Shown here one piece after another: positions 13,554 through 21,042 of a stretch of DNA of 27,832 bases. Made by a program: the position numbers and the translations under genes. Source of the DNA: a virus; IMG/VR virus record IMGVR_UViG_3300042883_000603, positions 1-27,832 of that record; one strand, given 5' to 3'. The notes below the pieces were generated by a model. The model made no database searches and was not told the origin of the DNA. It was given only the letters and a program-made list of their open reading frames with translations. The first letter of the stretch is position 1, and every line of letters begins with the position of its first letter.

Positions 13554-14279
13554 TTACAAATCAAAGTGATTGGCAACGTCAATTGTCTTAAAATCTTTAA
13601 AATGTATCATTTCGCCAGTGTCATCAAATCGATTCCAGATTTCATATTGCCCATCGAATGCGCTTGACGATGACGAATTTCTCAGCTTGCGTTCTATATT
13701 ATTGCGGACAAACGAATAGTGGTGCATTCTAAGCCATTCAATTTGCTTATGTTTGGCGTAAGTATTTGTCCGCCTTGTTGGGTCTGCAAATGCAGGATAT
13801 TTTTTGTCGAAACACATGATTGTTTCCTTGTAAATCTTATGAATAAAGGGAACGAAATAGTCTTCGTCTGGCGATAGTTGTTTTGTTGGGTATTTATAAT
13901 AGGTTTTTAGCCTGCAATAGCTTGCATCCAGTTCCGCAATATAAACTTGCTCCTTTGCACGCTCAAAATCCTCGCTAAAATACATTTCGTCGCAATCCAT
14001 TTGAATGAAATGGGTGCAACCAACGCTCTTTGCGGTTTGCAAACCTATATTTCGTTTGATGGTTTCATTCCATTGAGCGGTTTGCTCAAGCGCAGGAATG
14101 TAAAAATTTGTAAAATCAATCAATTCGTGTGGCAAAGTTGGCTCATATAATTCGCCAGAATTGCTTACGTTTTGGTAAACGACAATAACAACGTCCAAAT
14201 GTGGTTTGATTAACTCAATAGAACGGCGCAAATGCTCGTCGCCATCCCAAACATTCCAAATGCCTGCCAGTTTATTCAT
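13554..14279 (-). CDS. Glycosyltransferase, GT2-like
   Basis: A 241-residue GT-A fold-type protein. It starts MNKLAGIWNVWDGDEHLRRS, has an IKPHLDVVIVVYQ strand, then a helix with NETIKRNIGLQTAKSVG, and the metal-binding D95-x-D97 in FIQMDCDEMYF. This order matches family 2-like transferases, which pass a sugar from a nucleotide donor to an acceptor. The C-terminal half, with IEWLRMHHYSFVR, is typical of this subfamily. It is the last gene of the glycosylation island; its start overlaps the small membrane gene by 8 nt. Confidence 0.78.
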   Translation of the reverse strand: MNKLAGIWNVWDGDEHLRRSIELIKPHLDVVIVVYQNVSNSGELYEPTLPHELIDFTNFYIPALEQTAQWNETIKRNIGLQTAKSVGCTHFIQMDCDEMYFSEDFERAKEQVYIAELDASYCRLKTYYKYPTKQLSPDEDYFVPFIHKIYKETIMCFDKKYPAFADPTRRTNTYAKHKQIEWLRMHHYSFVRNNIERKLRNSSSSSAFDGQYEIWNRFDDTGEMIHFKDFKTIDVANHFDL

Positions 14280-14547
14280 AATTCGAAACTATTAAATCAA
14301 TAAAGTAATTAAATGAGGCCACAATTAAGATGGTTGGAATGATGTCAGCACTTATCCCGAATAAAAGCGGATGCCACAACAATGTGTGAAACGATGACAT
14401 GCAAGTGAGACACAAGCAAATCGGCTTTCCAATTATCTTTGGTAATTTATCCGCAAATCTTTGGACAAAGAATAAAATATTCCCATGCCTTGTTGACCTA
14501 TAAAAGCCAAAGCATAGTAAACTAATTACAATTGAGTTGTATATCAT
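14272..14547 (-). CDS. Small membrane protein, DUF1360-like
   Basis: A 91-residue protein with hydrophobic helices at about 1-16 and 55-85. The central CLCLTCMSSFHTLLW motif resembles the cysteine pair (CxxC-x-SF) of DUF1360-like small phage membrane proteins. It lies inside the glycosylation island, with an 8-nt overlap downstream and ATGA overlap upstream (14544-14547). Function unknown; it might anchor the neighbouring soluble transferases at the membrane. Confidence 0.55.
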   Translation of the reverse strand: MIYNSIVISLLCFGFYRSTRHGNILFFVQRFADKLPKIIGKPICLCLTCMSSFHTLLWHPLLFGISADIIPTILIVASFNYFIDLIVSNYE

Positions 14548-15155
14548 ACAAAAAGTAGTTTCATTTCGTTTGGAACGTATTGCGGAAAAATAAATTCATG
14601 CGGATGCTTTGACATTAAATAGATAATGTTTTTCTTTTGCTGCTCCCACTTTTTATTGTTGCCATAATTCTTAGTCCTATCAAAATCCGAATGTGGAATG
14701 TATCGCATTGACTTAATAAAGTTTTTTTGAATCCCATTTCTGGTTAAAGAAATATATAAATCGGAATCCTCTCCGCCATAGCCTTTGATGTTTTCGTCAT
14801 AACCCATAAAATCTGAGCGCTTGACAATGCAATTGCCAGAACAATCTGGCTCTCCAGTGTAATAATTGCCGTCTTTTAAATCTAATTTATCAAAAAAATT
14901 TGAGTCTAATAAAGTGTCCGCATCGCAAAAGAAAATCCATTCCTCGTTAGTTTCAGCAACCCCCAAGTTTCTGGCCTTTGATAAATGAAAGTCTTTTGCG
15001 GCCGTCAAGCATGAGCGGATTTTGTTAGTTTGGCAATATCTATATGCCATCTCATCGCCGTAACAAACAACGAATATCTTTGATTTATCTTTGATAGTTG
15101 CAATGCACTTTTTTAAATGCAGCAATCTATCTTTGCAAGTTATAATTATATCCAT
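14544..15155 (-). CDS. Glycosyltransferase, GT2 with GT7-type C-terminal motif
   Basis: 203 residues. The N-terminal DIIITCKDRLLHLKKCIATI is the GT2 nucleotide-binding start, SKARNLGV (59-66) precedes the C-A-D (CDADTLL, 77-83) metal motif, and GYDENIKGYGGEDSDLY (118-134) is the glyco_transf_7C motif of galactosyltransferase-like enzymes, with the catalytic acidic E129/D130. So it is very probably an active transferase. It is coupled to the methyltransferase by a 10-nt overlap. Confidence 0.85.
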   Translation of the reverse strand: MDIIITCKDRLLHLKKCIATIKDKSKIFVVCYGDEMAYRYCQTNKIRSCLTAAKDFHLSKARNLGVAETNEEWIFFCDADTLLDSNFFDKLDLKDGNYYTGEPDCSGNCIVKRSDFMGYDENIKGYGGEDSDLYISLTRNGIQKNFIKSMRYIPHSDFDRTKNYGNNKKWEQQKKNIIYLMSKHPHEFIFPQYVPNEMKLLFV

Positions 15156-15673
15156 AAAATTCCAATTCCGCCCCAGTCAGAACCCTCAATAAATTCGTCA
15201 TGCTCTTTGCCGTCTTTAATTTCATTCCAGAACTTATCCACTCGGCAAAATAATTCTCTATGCAATGGCGTGTCAATAATGTCATGGAATGCAATTACTC
15301 CGCCTTTACGCACAAACTTAGAATAAATTTCGAAATCTGCTTTAACTCCCTCATAAGTATGGTCGCCGTCTATCATTAAAAAATCAATCTTTGCATTGCT
15401 ATTGCCCAGTGCTTTGATTAACTCAGCTTTTAACTCTTTAGAGTCTCCAATTAAATAATCCACGCCGTCAATGTTTGAACGCTGAGACATATCAATTGAA
15501 ATGACTTTGTCAAACAATCCTTTGTAAGCATGCAAGCATCCGCCATCATAGCTGCCAATTTCAACGGCAATCTTTTTACTCTTCATTGAGTTTAGGGCAT
15601 GCAATAACTCTTCAAATTCTAATGGCTTCTGTTGAGCCTTATTGTTTATCGCCAACTGGACTAATGTCTTCAT
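15146..15673 (-). CDS. Class I SAM-dependent methyltransferase (Methyltransf_24 type)
   Basis: The 175-residue product has the SAM-binding motif I AVEIGSYDGG (36-45), an acidic residue at the end of strand 2 (ISIDMS, D61), and IDGDHTYEGVKADF (101-114) with GGVIAFHDI (114-122). That is the Methyltransf_24/CmcI-like pattern often found in sugar-modification clusters. In context it probably methylates a sugar hydroxyl or an amino acid side chain that the transferases decorate. The acceptor is unknown. Confidence 0.8.
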   Translation of the reverse strand: MKTLVQLAINNKAQQKPLEFEELLHALNSMKSKKIAVEIGSYDGGCLHAYKGLFDKVISIDMSQRSNIDGVDYLIGDSKELKAELIKALGNSNAKIDFLMIDGDHTYEGVKADFEIYSKFVRKGGVIAFHDIIDTPLHRELFCRVDKFWNEIKDGKEHDEFIEGSDWGGIGILWI

Positions 15674-15818
15674 ATTCTATTGTTATTTTTTTACCGATTA
15701 TTTTATTTAATTTTTCTGCCTGCTCGACATTCATAATGTAATCATTTAGATACATTTTTTTGACAACCTCCATGTATAGGCCGTCATCGTCTTTTTTTAA
15801 TACGCCTTTAATTTTCAT
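15639..15818 (-). CDS. Small hypothetical protein (59 aa)
   Basis: A 59-residue acidic/lysine-rich protein (MKIKGVLKKDDDGLYMEVVKK...). The C-terminal 11 codons overlap the methyltransferase start in another frame (35 nt). Its ATG forms an ATGA overlap with the preceding membrane protein, supporting translation. Unrecognised. Confidence 0.5.
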   Translation of the reverse strand: MKIKGVLKKDDDGLYMEVVKKMYLNDYIMNVEQAEKLNKIIGKKITIEYEDISPVGDKQ

Positions 15819-15988
15819 GCTTTATAGATTATAAAGAAAATACCCAACTCAATTAAAATTGTGATAATTGTTTTAGTATAATAAATTCGAGACCCGCCGT
15901 ATTCTTTAAAGAAACTCCAGTCTTTTTTATAAATTTTGTTGTATGACATTAAAACGATTAATGCCAAAATGATTTTATAAATGTTCAT
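15815..15988 (-). CDS. Small membrane protein in glycosylation island (57 aa)
   Basis: A 57-residue product with hydrophobic segments at residues 5-15 and 41-55 separated by a basic polar stretch (YNKIYKKDWSFFKEYGG). It has ATGA junctions on both sides (15985-15988 and 15815-15818). Function unknown. Confidence 0.5.
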   Translation of the reverse strand: MNIYKIILALIVLMSYNKIYKKDWSFFKEYGGSRIYYTKTIITILIELGIFFIIYKA

Positions 15989-16638
15989 ATTGTCCGATGA
16001 TGATTAAAGTATGAATTTGCCCCCATGCCCCATTGACAAGGCGATGTCGTTAATTTTATATTGTGTTTGACCGCTAAGTTTGTTAAAATACTTTGGTCGT
16101 GTCTGTGAGCCTTAAATCCGCTCAATTGATAATCTGGATTGCACTCGTCATTGACAAGCATAAGATTTGAGCAGAGGTTAAAATATTCTTGCACAAATGC
16201 TCTGGTCTCTGGTGTGTTTCTATAAATTTGGATTGCTGCATTGGCTTGCAATTGGTCTGGCATGCAAACAACGCCCATGTCATAATATGTCTCAGACTTG
16301 CACCAATCAATGTGTCTTTGGCCGTTATGAAATAGCTTTATATTTTCGCCCTCTTTTATTAAGTCATTTGGATTCTTTAGGCATTCAATTGTTGAATCCA
16401 AATACATGACATATTCGCCCTCGTCAATAATACTTAAAATGTAATCTATTAAATAAGGTTTCCAAAGCCACCAACCATAACCCCGAGACGAATACAGATG
16501 CTCGGGGTAAGCATCGTATAACATTTCAACACTCTTTTCGTTAAACGTTTTTGTGTACATAAATCTGCTCATGGATTTATGCAATTTATCGATTGCTTGT
16601 TGATATTCTTTTGTCCCGAAAGTTATGCAGATTGGCAT
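15985..16638 (-). CDS. Putative glycosyltransferase (GT-A-like)
   Basis: A 217-residue protein with the signature RGYGWWLWKPYLI (52-64), then a strand ending in D81 (YVMYLDSTIE) as the metal-binding position, and HRHDQSILTNLAVKH in the C-terminal third. These are features of a GT-A family often left unnamed in bacterial polysaccharide and phage loci. The first residues (MPICITFGTKEYQQA) form the Rossmann-like start. It overlaps the fucosyltransferase-like gene by 16 nt. Confidence 0.75.
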   Translation of the reverse strand: MPICITFGTKEYQQAIDKLHKSMSRFMYTKTFNEKSVEMLYDAYPEHLYSSRGYGWWLWKPYLIDYILSIIDEGEYVMYLDSTIECLKNPNDLIKEGENIKLFHNGQRHIDWCKSETYYDMGVVCMPDQLQANAAIQIYRNTPETRAFVQEYFNLCSNLMLVNDECNPDYQLSGFKAHRHDQSILTNLAVKHNIKLTTSPCQWGMGANSYFNHHRTI

Positions 16639-17402
16639 TTGCTTTGAATAAAATTAAATATGTTTAGTTCGCTAAAGTAATATTCTTTTTGCTCTTCGAC
16701 AAGTTTTTCTGAATCGCCCATGCTTGCCAGTGAAATAATTGCCTCCAAACGTTGCATTGTATTTTCAGCAATGGCCGAATAAGGTATCGGAAACGCATTG
16801 CAAATGACAATATCCCAGAATTTTTCTGTAACATAATAGTCCTCAACAGAATTTTCAATGCAAATAGACGTGTGGTAATCAATCAAACCATCTTTTTTCT
16901 CTTTTAATTCGCCTTTGTATCTCGCATCTTTAATGTCCCAACCTTTGCCGTAAATATCAATGTCCAAATCCGATGCTAATATCTTTTCAACCAATTCGTT
17001 TCGGAATCCATACAACGTCCCCTCTCTCGGTTCTTGTTTGGCCACTATAAAACTGCACTTTTTTGTCTTTTCAGCTTTTAAATTTATAGCATCTTCATAA
17101 TCTAAGCCACTCCAATTAAACATCATTGGCAATTGGTTATTCACTGGCGCAATAAACTCAGCAACTTGCCCAGTCCAATTCTTATAATTTTCCGACCAAC
17201 TCGGTTCTTGCGCAAATGCAAAAGTTTTTGCAGGGTCTTTTATCTTTTCTGTGGTGTCATTGAATATAAACAACAAGTCATAGTCATCCCCAAACGTAAA
17301 TTCAAAATTTTTGACCGCATTTTTTGGAGCAAATTGTCTCATTACCTCACTTGCCAACCTTTCGGATGTGGCATAGTTGCTCGTTAGTTTTACTTTTAGC
17401 AT
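16623..17402 (-). CDS. Fucosyltransferase-like GT10 family enzyme
   Basis: A 259-residue protein whose C-terminal part contains the alpha-1,3-fucosyltransferase (GT10) motif: YHTSICIENSVEDYYVTEKF (176-195) with E183, N184 and the VTEK block, then CNAFPIPYSA. The N-terminal half (LLFIFND, FAFAQEPSW) matches the acceptor domain of the family. GT10 enzymes transfer fucose or a related sugar from a GDP-donor. A phage copy would decorate either virion proteins or the host surface. Overlaps on both sides (16 nt and 7 nt) show that it belongs to the island operon. Confidence 0.82.
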   Translation of the reverse strand: MLKVKLTSNYATSERLASEVMRQFAPKNAVKNFEFTFGDDYDLLFIFNDTTEKIKDPAKTFAFAQEPSWSENYKNWTGQVAEFIAPVNNQLPMMFNWSGLDYEDAINLKAEKTKKCSFIVAKQEPREGTLYGFRNELVEKILASDLDIDIYGKGWDIKDARYKGELKEKKDGLIDYHTSICIENSVEDYYVTEKFWDIVICNAFPIPYSAIAENTMQRLEAIISLASMGDSEKLVEEQKEYYFSELNIFNFIQSKCQSA

Positions 17403-18073
17403 AAATGTTTTATTTTATAGTTTTTAGTTGCACAAAATGTCGAGAAAAACCGCTCGCAAATGAATGTGTGCATCGGATAATATTCAACGCCAGTGATTTG
17501 TTTAATTTTTTCTTTTGAAAATCGTCCCCACTTGTATTTGGTGTCTGAATATAATCTATTTTGCAGCCATTTATCTTCGCTCTGAGCCATTATATCCATC
17601 AAAGGTATTAACCACGTGCAAACAAACTCTTCGTATAACTCAGAGCGTGAAACATGAGCATTTTGATAAATGGTCGGAGTGTTTAATCGGTCTATTTTTA
17701 GGCCATTGAATTGATTAAAGATATATTGAGCCGTTTCAATAATACCAGAATGCCAATTCTCAGCCACTCGCCACACATTTGGTTGCGTGTGCAATCGATA
17801 AAACGTGTAAATGTCCGCATCTTTAATGTCAGACTCTAAGTTTTTAAGCCAATAAGAATTTTTTGACTCAAATTGCCATGAGAAAACGCCAAAGTATTCG
17901 GCCTCTTTATGCTTTCCCTGCTCAATTAGTTCACGAATGATATGATTCTCAAATGCAGGCTGAAACGCTTTGCCCTCATAAATAGAATTGTCATATCCAA
18001 TCGCATTTGGACTAACATACTTCTTTGTTTTGTCATCAAAGTATATTTGATAAATTACTGATTTTGAAGCCAT
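17396..18073 (-). CDS. Uncharacterised glycosyltransferase-like protein (225 aa)
   Basis: This protein begins IYQIYFDDKTKKYVSPNAIG, has EAEYFGVFSWQFESKN and ADIYTFYRLHTQPN in the middle, and ends with HTFICERFFSTFCATKNYKIK. I recognise this set from uncharacterised proteins in bacterial glycan loci that look like transferases, though no biochemical activity is known to me. It lacks a clear D-x-D. It is the first large gene of the island; the small Cys protein gene overlaps its start by 19 nt. Confidence 0.55.
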   Translation of the reverse strand: MASKSVIYQIYFDDKTKKYVSPNAIGYDNSIYEGKAFQPAFENHIIRELIEQGKHKEAEYFGVFSWQFESKNSYWLKNLESDIKDADIYTFYRLHTQPNVWRVAENWHSGIIETAQYIFNQFNGLKIDRLNTPTIYQNAHVSRSELYEEFVCTWLIPLMDIMAQSEDKWLQNRLYSDTKYKWGRFSKEKIKQITGVEYYPMHTFICERFFSTFCATKNYKIKHLC

Positions 18074-18231
18074 CTGTATGCTCTTTTATAACACGACCCA
18101 CATCCAGTCGATAATCTATTCCCAGTTGACCTTTTATACATATCAAATATTAAATGCCAAACAATGTCTTTTCTGTCCATCGCTTGTCCGCCATGCGAAC
18201 TTACATGAATTTTTATTTCTGGTATTGTCAT
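18055..18231 (-). CDS. Small Cys protein (58 aa), first gene after terminator
   Basis: A 58-residue basic protein with STGCGSCYKRAYRW near its C-terminus, a CxxC pair that may bind zinc or form a disulfide. From ATG 18231 the product starts MTIPEIKIHVSSHGG. The ATG lies 4 nt below an exact TATATTTG box and has no Shine-Dalgarno. An upstream extension to 18285 would run through the terminator hairpin and is rejected. It is the first gene of the island transcription unit. Confidence 0.6.
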   Translation of the reverse strand: MTIPEIKIHVSSHGGQAMDRKDIVWHLIFDMYKRSTGNRLSTGCGSCYKRAYRWLQNQ

Positions 18232-18235
18232 AAGG

Positions 18236-18266
18236 CAAATATAGTAAAAATTCACAAAAACAAGAG
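18236..18266 (-). promoter_or_regulatory. Promoter candidate for the glycosylation island
   Basis: TATATTTG (18243-18236) is an exact -7 box, 4 nt upstream of the ATG at 18231. A TTG lies 17 nt further up inside the 3' edge of the terminator hairpin and U-tract. So transcription punctuation is compact: terminator and next promoter overlap within about 60 bp. Spacing is slightly short. Confidence 0.5.
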
Positions 18267-18296
18267 AGGCGACATGGTTTCCCACATCGCCTCTCT
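18251..18296 (-). terminator. Strong intrinsic terminator after the tail tube gene
   Basis: The minus-strand RNA forms a 15-pair stem (18296-18282 with 18277-18263, including two wobble pairs) capped by a GAAA tetraloop (18281-18278). The tail TTGTTTTTGTGAATTTTT follows. It sits 22 nt after the stop of the tail-tube-like gene at 18319, so it should separate the abundant head-tail messages from the glycosyltransferase genes. Confidence 0.88.
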
Positions 18297-18318
18297 AAAC
18301 ATTTTTGTTTAAAACTAA

Positions 18319-18885
18319 TTAAGCAATTTTGCTCTCTAAATAAGCCTTTGTAGCTTGGTAGCTTGTAACAAAGAAATCTGGTGCCAATTCTGACTCGCCA
18401 CCCATTGGTTGCGATAAAGTGATATTGAACGCATTGTCATCGCCAATTAAAACTCCAGTCGCTTTTGTAAGCGCAGTGATTTCTAATCCTGCTGACATTC
18501 CATACAATTCAAATGTACCATTTGTCTTTTCAACTACAACGAATAAATCGTCAATCAATTTTAAATTATCCCAAACATTTTTAGCGTCCTGAGTTTGTTG
18601 CTGAAATTTACCAGTAATCGTTTGTGTAAACGATTTGATATTGTTTTCGCCAGTTACTAATTCTTGACTTGCACCTGCGCTTTTTGTTTTTGCGCAGAAC
18701 TTGTAAAGATAGTTGTATGGTTGTAAACCTATTGCAGTAACAACGTTCTCGCTATCTGTCGTGAATCCACTATCGGTCAAATCCGATAGTGAACCCACGT
18801 AAATGTTTTTGGCTTTTATTCCGCCTACCGACTGCAAATCTTCGCAAGTCGCACAAGCTAATCCACTAACTATTCCACATGGCAT
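18319..18885 (-). CDS. Major tail (tube) protein, probable
   Basis: The 188-residue product follows the capsid gene and ends with a strong terminator, as expected of an abundant virion protein. It is rich in beta-prone stretches (LFVVVEKTNGTFELYGMSAGLEIT near residues 114-137, then NAFNITLSQPMGG), like tail tube and tube-like proteins of Bacteroidetes phages. It has the strongest Shine-Dalgarno seen here (AAGGAGA, about 8 nt before ATG). The N-terminus is Cys-rich (C3, C11, C14). The tail assignment is by position and pattern; a head decoration protein is an alternative. Confidence 0.6.
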   Translation of the reverse strand: MPCGIVSGLACATCEDLQSVGGIKAKNIYVGSLSDLTDSGFTTDSENVVTAIGLQPYNYLYKFCAKTKSAGASQELVTGENNIKSFTQTITGKFQQQTQDAKNVWDNLKLIDDLFVVVEKTNGTFELYGMSAGLEITALTKATGVLIGDDNAFNITLSQPMGGESELAPDFFVTSYQATKAYLESKIA

Positions 18886-18915
18886 GATATTGTCTCCTTT
18901 TTTTTTAAGTTAAAA

Positions 18916-19890
18916 TTATGATAATGCAATAACTGATAAATCGCCATAGATGTATTGAGTTCCCATTTTGAACTCAGCATCGATGTAATTCATTTTGTCT
19001 CTTTTATCATAAAAGAAATCTAATGTGTTTGTGTCAGAAATTGCATCTGTACCAATCACTAAATTCTCTCTGTATGTGTAAACCGCTCTGTGTTTGCTAT
19101 TCAAGTTGTTAGCATTGATTACTTGAGACCAACGTGATTTCTTGTAAACTGGAATGCCTCTGAACATTAACATTCTTGCACCTGCTTCAACCATGTCCCA
19201 TGATTTATCGCCACAACAAGCATCTTCACGACAAGTCAAATAATTGTCATATAACTCTCTGGTTAATGCAAAGTATTTGTCGCCCTCTGGCATTTGGTCT
19301 AAGATGTCTGGTGCAATTTCGTACATTGAACGCAATACATCTAATGCAGTGCAATCGCCTAAAGTCGATGCAATTGCTACTCTTTGAACATCGTAAGCGT
19401 TTGCGCCTGCAATTAAGCGAGCCCAGATACCAGTACATGATGCCAAAGTATCATTTGTTGAGTTCTCATCGCCAAACCATGCAATATCGTAAACGTCTAA
19501 ACGCACTGCGTTTGTTACTTTCTCGATAATGTAGTTTTCTACGATTGTGCCTTCTAAGTTTTGAGCCTCGTTACCAGTTCTCAAAAACTCTTCCATGAAA
19601 GTGTTTTTTAAGTTTTTAGCACATTGGTCTAAGTTTACTTTTAAATCACATACTTCAATAAATTTCTCAGTGATGTCAACTACATCGCCTGCATTATCAC
19701 GACCGCAACCAACTGATGGACGAACTACGCCCGAAAGGATTGTGTCTAATGCTAATTGTCTTTTTGATTTAATATCTAAAATGATACGAAATTCGTTTTG
19801 TAACTCTGGAGTTAAAAACGTTGGTTTTATTAAAACCTCGTTAGCTTGTTGCCCTGCCCAACTAACGTTAATGTCTAATACATCTGCCAT
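18916..19890 (-). CDS. Major capsid protein
   Basis: A 324-residue protein immediately downstream of the protease/scaffold gene, the normal place of the capsid gene. It has features of Bacteroidetes phage capsid proteins: an N-terminal arm with a helix (LTPELQNEFRIILDIKSK), a middle NTFMEEFLRTGNEAQNLE, a domain DVYDIAWFGDENS, and a C-terminal RGIPVYKKSRW then YTYRENLVIGTD strand pair, as in HK97-fold P-domains. Many cysteines occur (CGRD, DQCAKN, CREDACCGDK). The upstream gap is short (27 nt). Family: HK97-type by inference. Confidence 0.75.
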   Translation of the reverse strand: MADVLDINVSWAGQQANEVLIKPTFLTPELQNEFRIILDIKSKRQLALDTILSGVVRPSVGCGRDNAGDVVDITEKFIEVCDLKVNLDQCAKNLKNTFMEEFLRTGNEAQNLEGTIVENYIIEKVTNAVRLDVYDIAWFGDENSTNDTLASCTGIWARLIAGANAYDVQRVAIASTLGDCTALDVLRSMYEIAPDILDQMPEGDKYFALTRELYDNYLTCREDACCGDKSWDMVEAGARMLMFRGIPVYKKSRWSQVINANNLNSKHRAVYTYRENLVIGTDAISDTNTLDFFYDKRDKMNYIDAEFKMGTQYIYGDLSVIALS

Positions 19891-19917
19891 TTTCTTGTTG
19901 TTTTATTTTTTGTTTAA

Positions 19918-20991
19918 TTAATATTGTTTTTTAATATTTTCTGCAACGATGTCAAATGGCGATTTTTTAACGTCTGCCTTTGCTGCTGCTGCGTTTGGTA
20001 CTTTAGTCTCAGCCGTTTCAACTAATGACTTTAATGCTTTGAACTCTTTGTCCATTTTAGCTTTGAATGCTGCGCTTGCAGTTTCAATCGTTGCTTTCTC
20101 TGCTTTTAAAGCAGTGATTTCAGCATTTAACGACTCAACTTGAGCGGTTAAAACTTCTGTTTGGTTAGCTTCGATTTCAACTTCAACCTCACGAATCTCA
20201 ACGATTACGCCTGCTGCGTCAACTAAGATAATTTTGCCAGATGCCAAAGCATGCTCGCCCTCTGGAGCAAATGTAGTCATGGTCTCGTCAGTATAAACCG
20301 CCTTGCCCACTTCAAACTCGCCCTCTCCATAAAGAATTGTTAATCCATCTGCCAATGGCTCAACGAAATTCGTTGGCTCAGTGCCAGTCAATGCCTCTTC
20401 AATAGCCTTGAAAGCAGAGGCAATTTTGTTTTTGAAATTTGTATCCATTTTTATTTTATCGTTAAATTTTCCGAATGCTGCAATTGGCATCCTTACCGCA
20501 TCCACAAATCCAAGTTCTTTTGCTTGTTGTGGTGTCATGTAAGTTGTTTTATCCATCATTGACATGATGTCCTCAATTGTTTTTTTTGTTTTCTTAGCGT
20601 AATTCTGTGCAAGGATTGTGTCGATTTGCGACAAAGCCTCAGCCGTTGACTTAATTTCGTTTGCAGTTCCCTGCGCTCCGCCACTTGCATTGTGAATCAT
20701 GTATTGAGCAGTTTCACTCATTTCTACATAAGATGCCGCAGATGCAATTAGAGTTGCAATTGAGCCACAAAAACCATGAATGTATGCCGTAATTTTTAGA
20801 CCTGCGTCCTGCAAATCGTTGTAAATAGAAAAACCCTCGTAAACGCTGCCGCCACGTGAGTTAATTATCAATTTGATTTCTTTTGACCCTTGTGAATGTG
20901 CCTTTGAAATTTCAGACCTAACGTAATCGGCCGAGAGTTCGCCCTTGTCAGTTCCAATGTCCTTATTGATTAGCAAATTATAAATTTCCAT
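19918..20991 (-). CDS. ClpP-like prohead protease fused to scaffold-like C-terminus
   Basis: Residues 1-170 form a ClpP/S14-type protease: strand LIINSRGGSVYEG (41-53), nucleophile S77 in HGFCGSIAT, H100 in YMIHNASGG, and probable acid D147 in MMDKTTYMTPQQAKELGFVD. Residues from about 182 onward are acidic then alanine/lysine-rich with a coiled coil (about 275-330), as in phage scaffolds. So maturation protease and scaffold are one chain. An in-frame ATG at codon 182 (20448), preceded by AAAATAAAA, could yield a separate 176-residue scaffold. The main ATG lies 5 nt downstream of TAACTTTG. Its gene precedes the capsid gene. Confidence 0.85.
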   Translation of the reverse strand: MEIYNLLINKDIGTDKGELSADYVRSEISKAHSQGSKEIKLIINSRGGSVYEGFSIYNDLQDAGLKITAYIHGFCGSIATLIASAASYVEMSETAQYMIHNASGGAQGTANEIKSTAEALSQIDTILAQNYAKKTKKTIEDIMSMMDKTTYMTPQQAKELGFVDAVRMPIAAFGKFNDKIKMDTNFKNKIASAFKAIEEALTGTEPTNFVEPLADGLTILYGEGEFEVGKAVYTDETMTTFAPEGEHALASGKIILVDAAGVIVEIREVEVEIEANQTEVLTAQVESLNAEITALKAEKATIETASAAFKAKMDKEFKALKSLVETAETKVPNAAAAKADVKKSPFDIVAENIKKQY

Positions 20992-20996
20992 GTTAA

Positions 20997-21004
20997 CAAA
21001 GTTA
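20997..21004 (-). promoter_or_regulatory. -7-type box directly upstream of the protease start
   Basis: TAACTTTG matches TAnnTTTG exactly and ends 5 nt before the ATG at 20991. I see no good TTG at 17-23 nt upstream, so the -33 element is poor. No Shine-Dalgarno is present before this ATG. Confidence 0.35.
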
Positions 21005-21042
21005 GCGGAAATACAAATGTGCTTTTTGTAAAGTTTTTACAA

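Noticed and set aside
19176-19529. Plus-strand open frame of 117 codons inside the capsid gene
   Set aside because: It is antisense to the capsid gene, has a low-complexity composition (H, R, L, M) and no start signal. It is a shadow of the coding strand.
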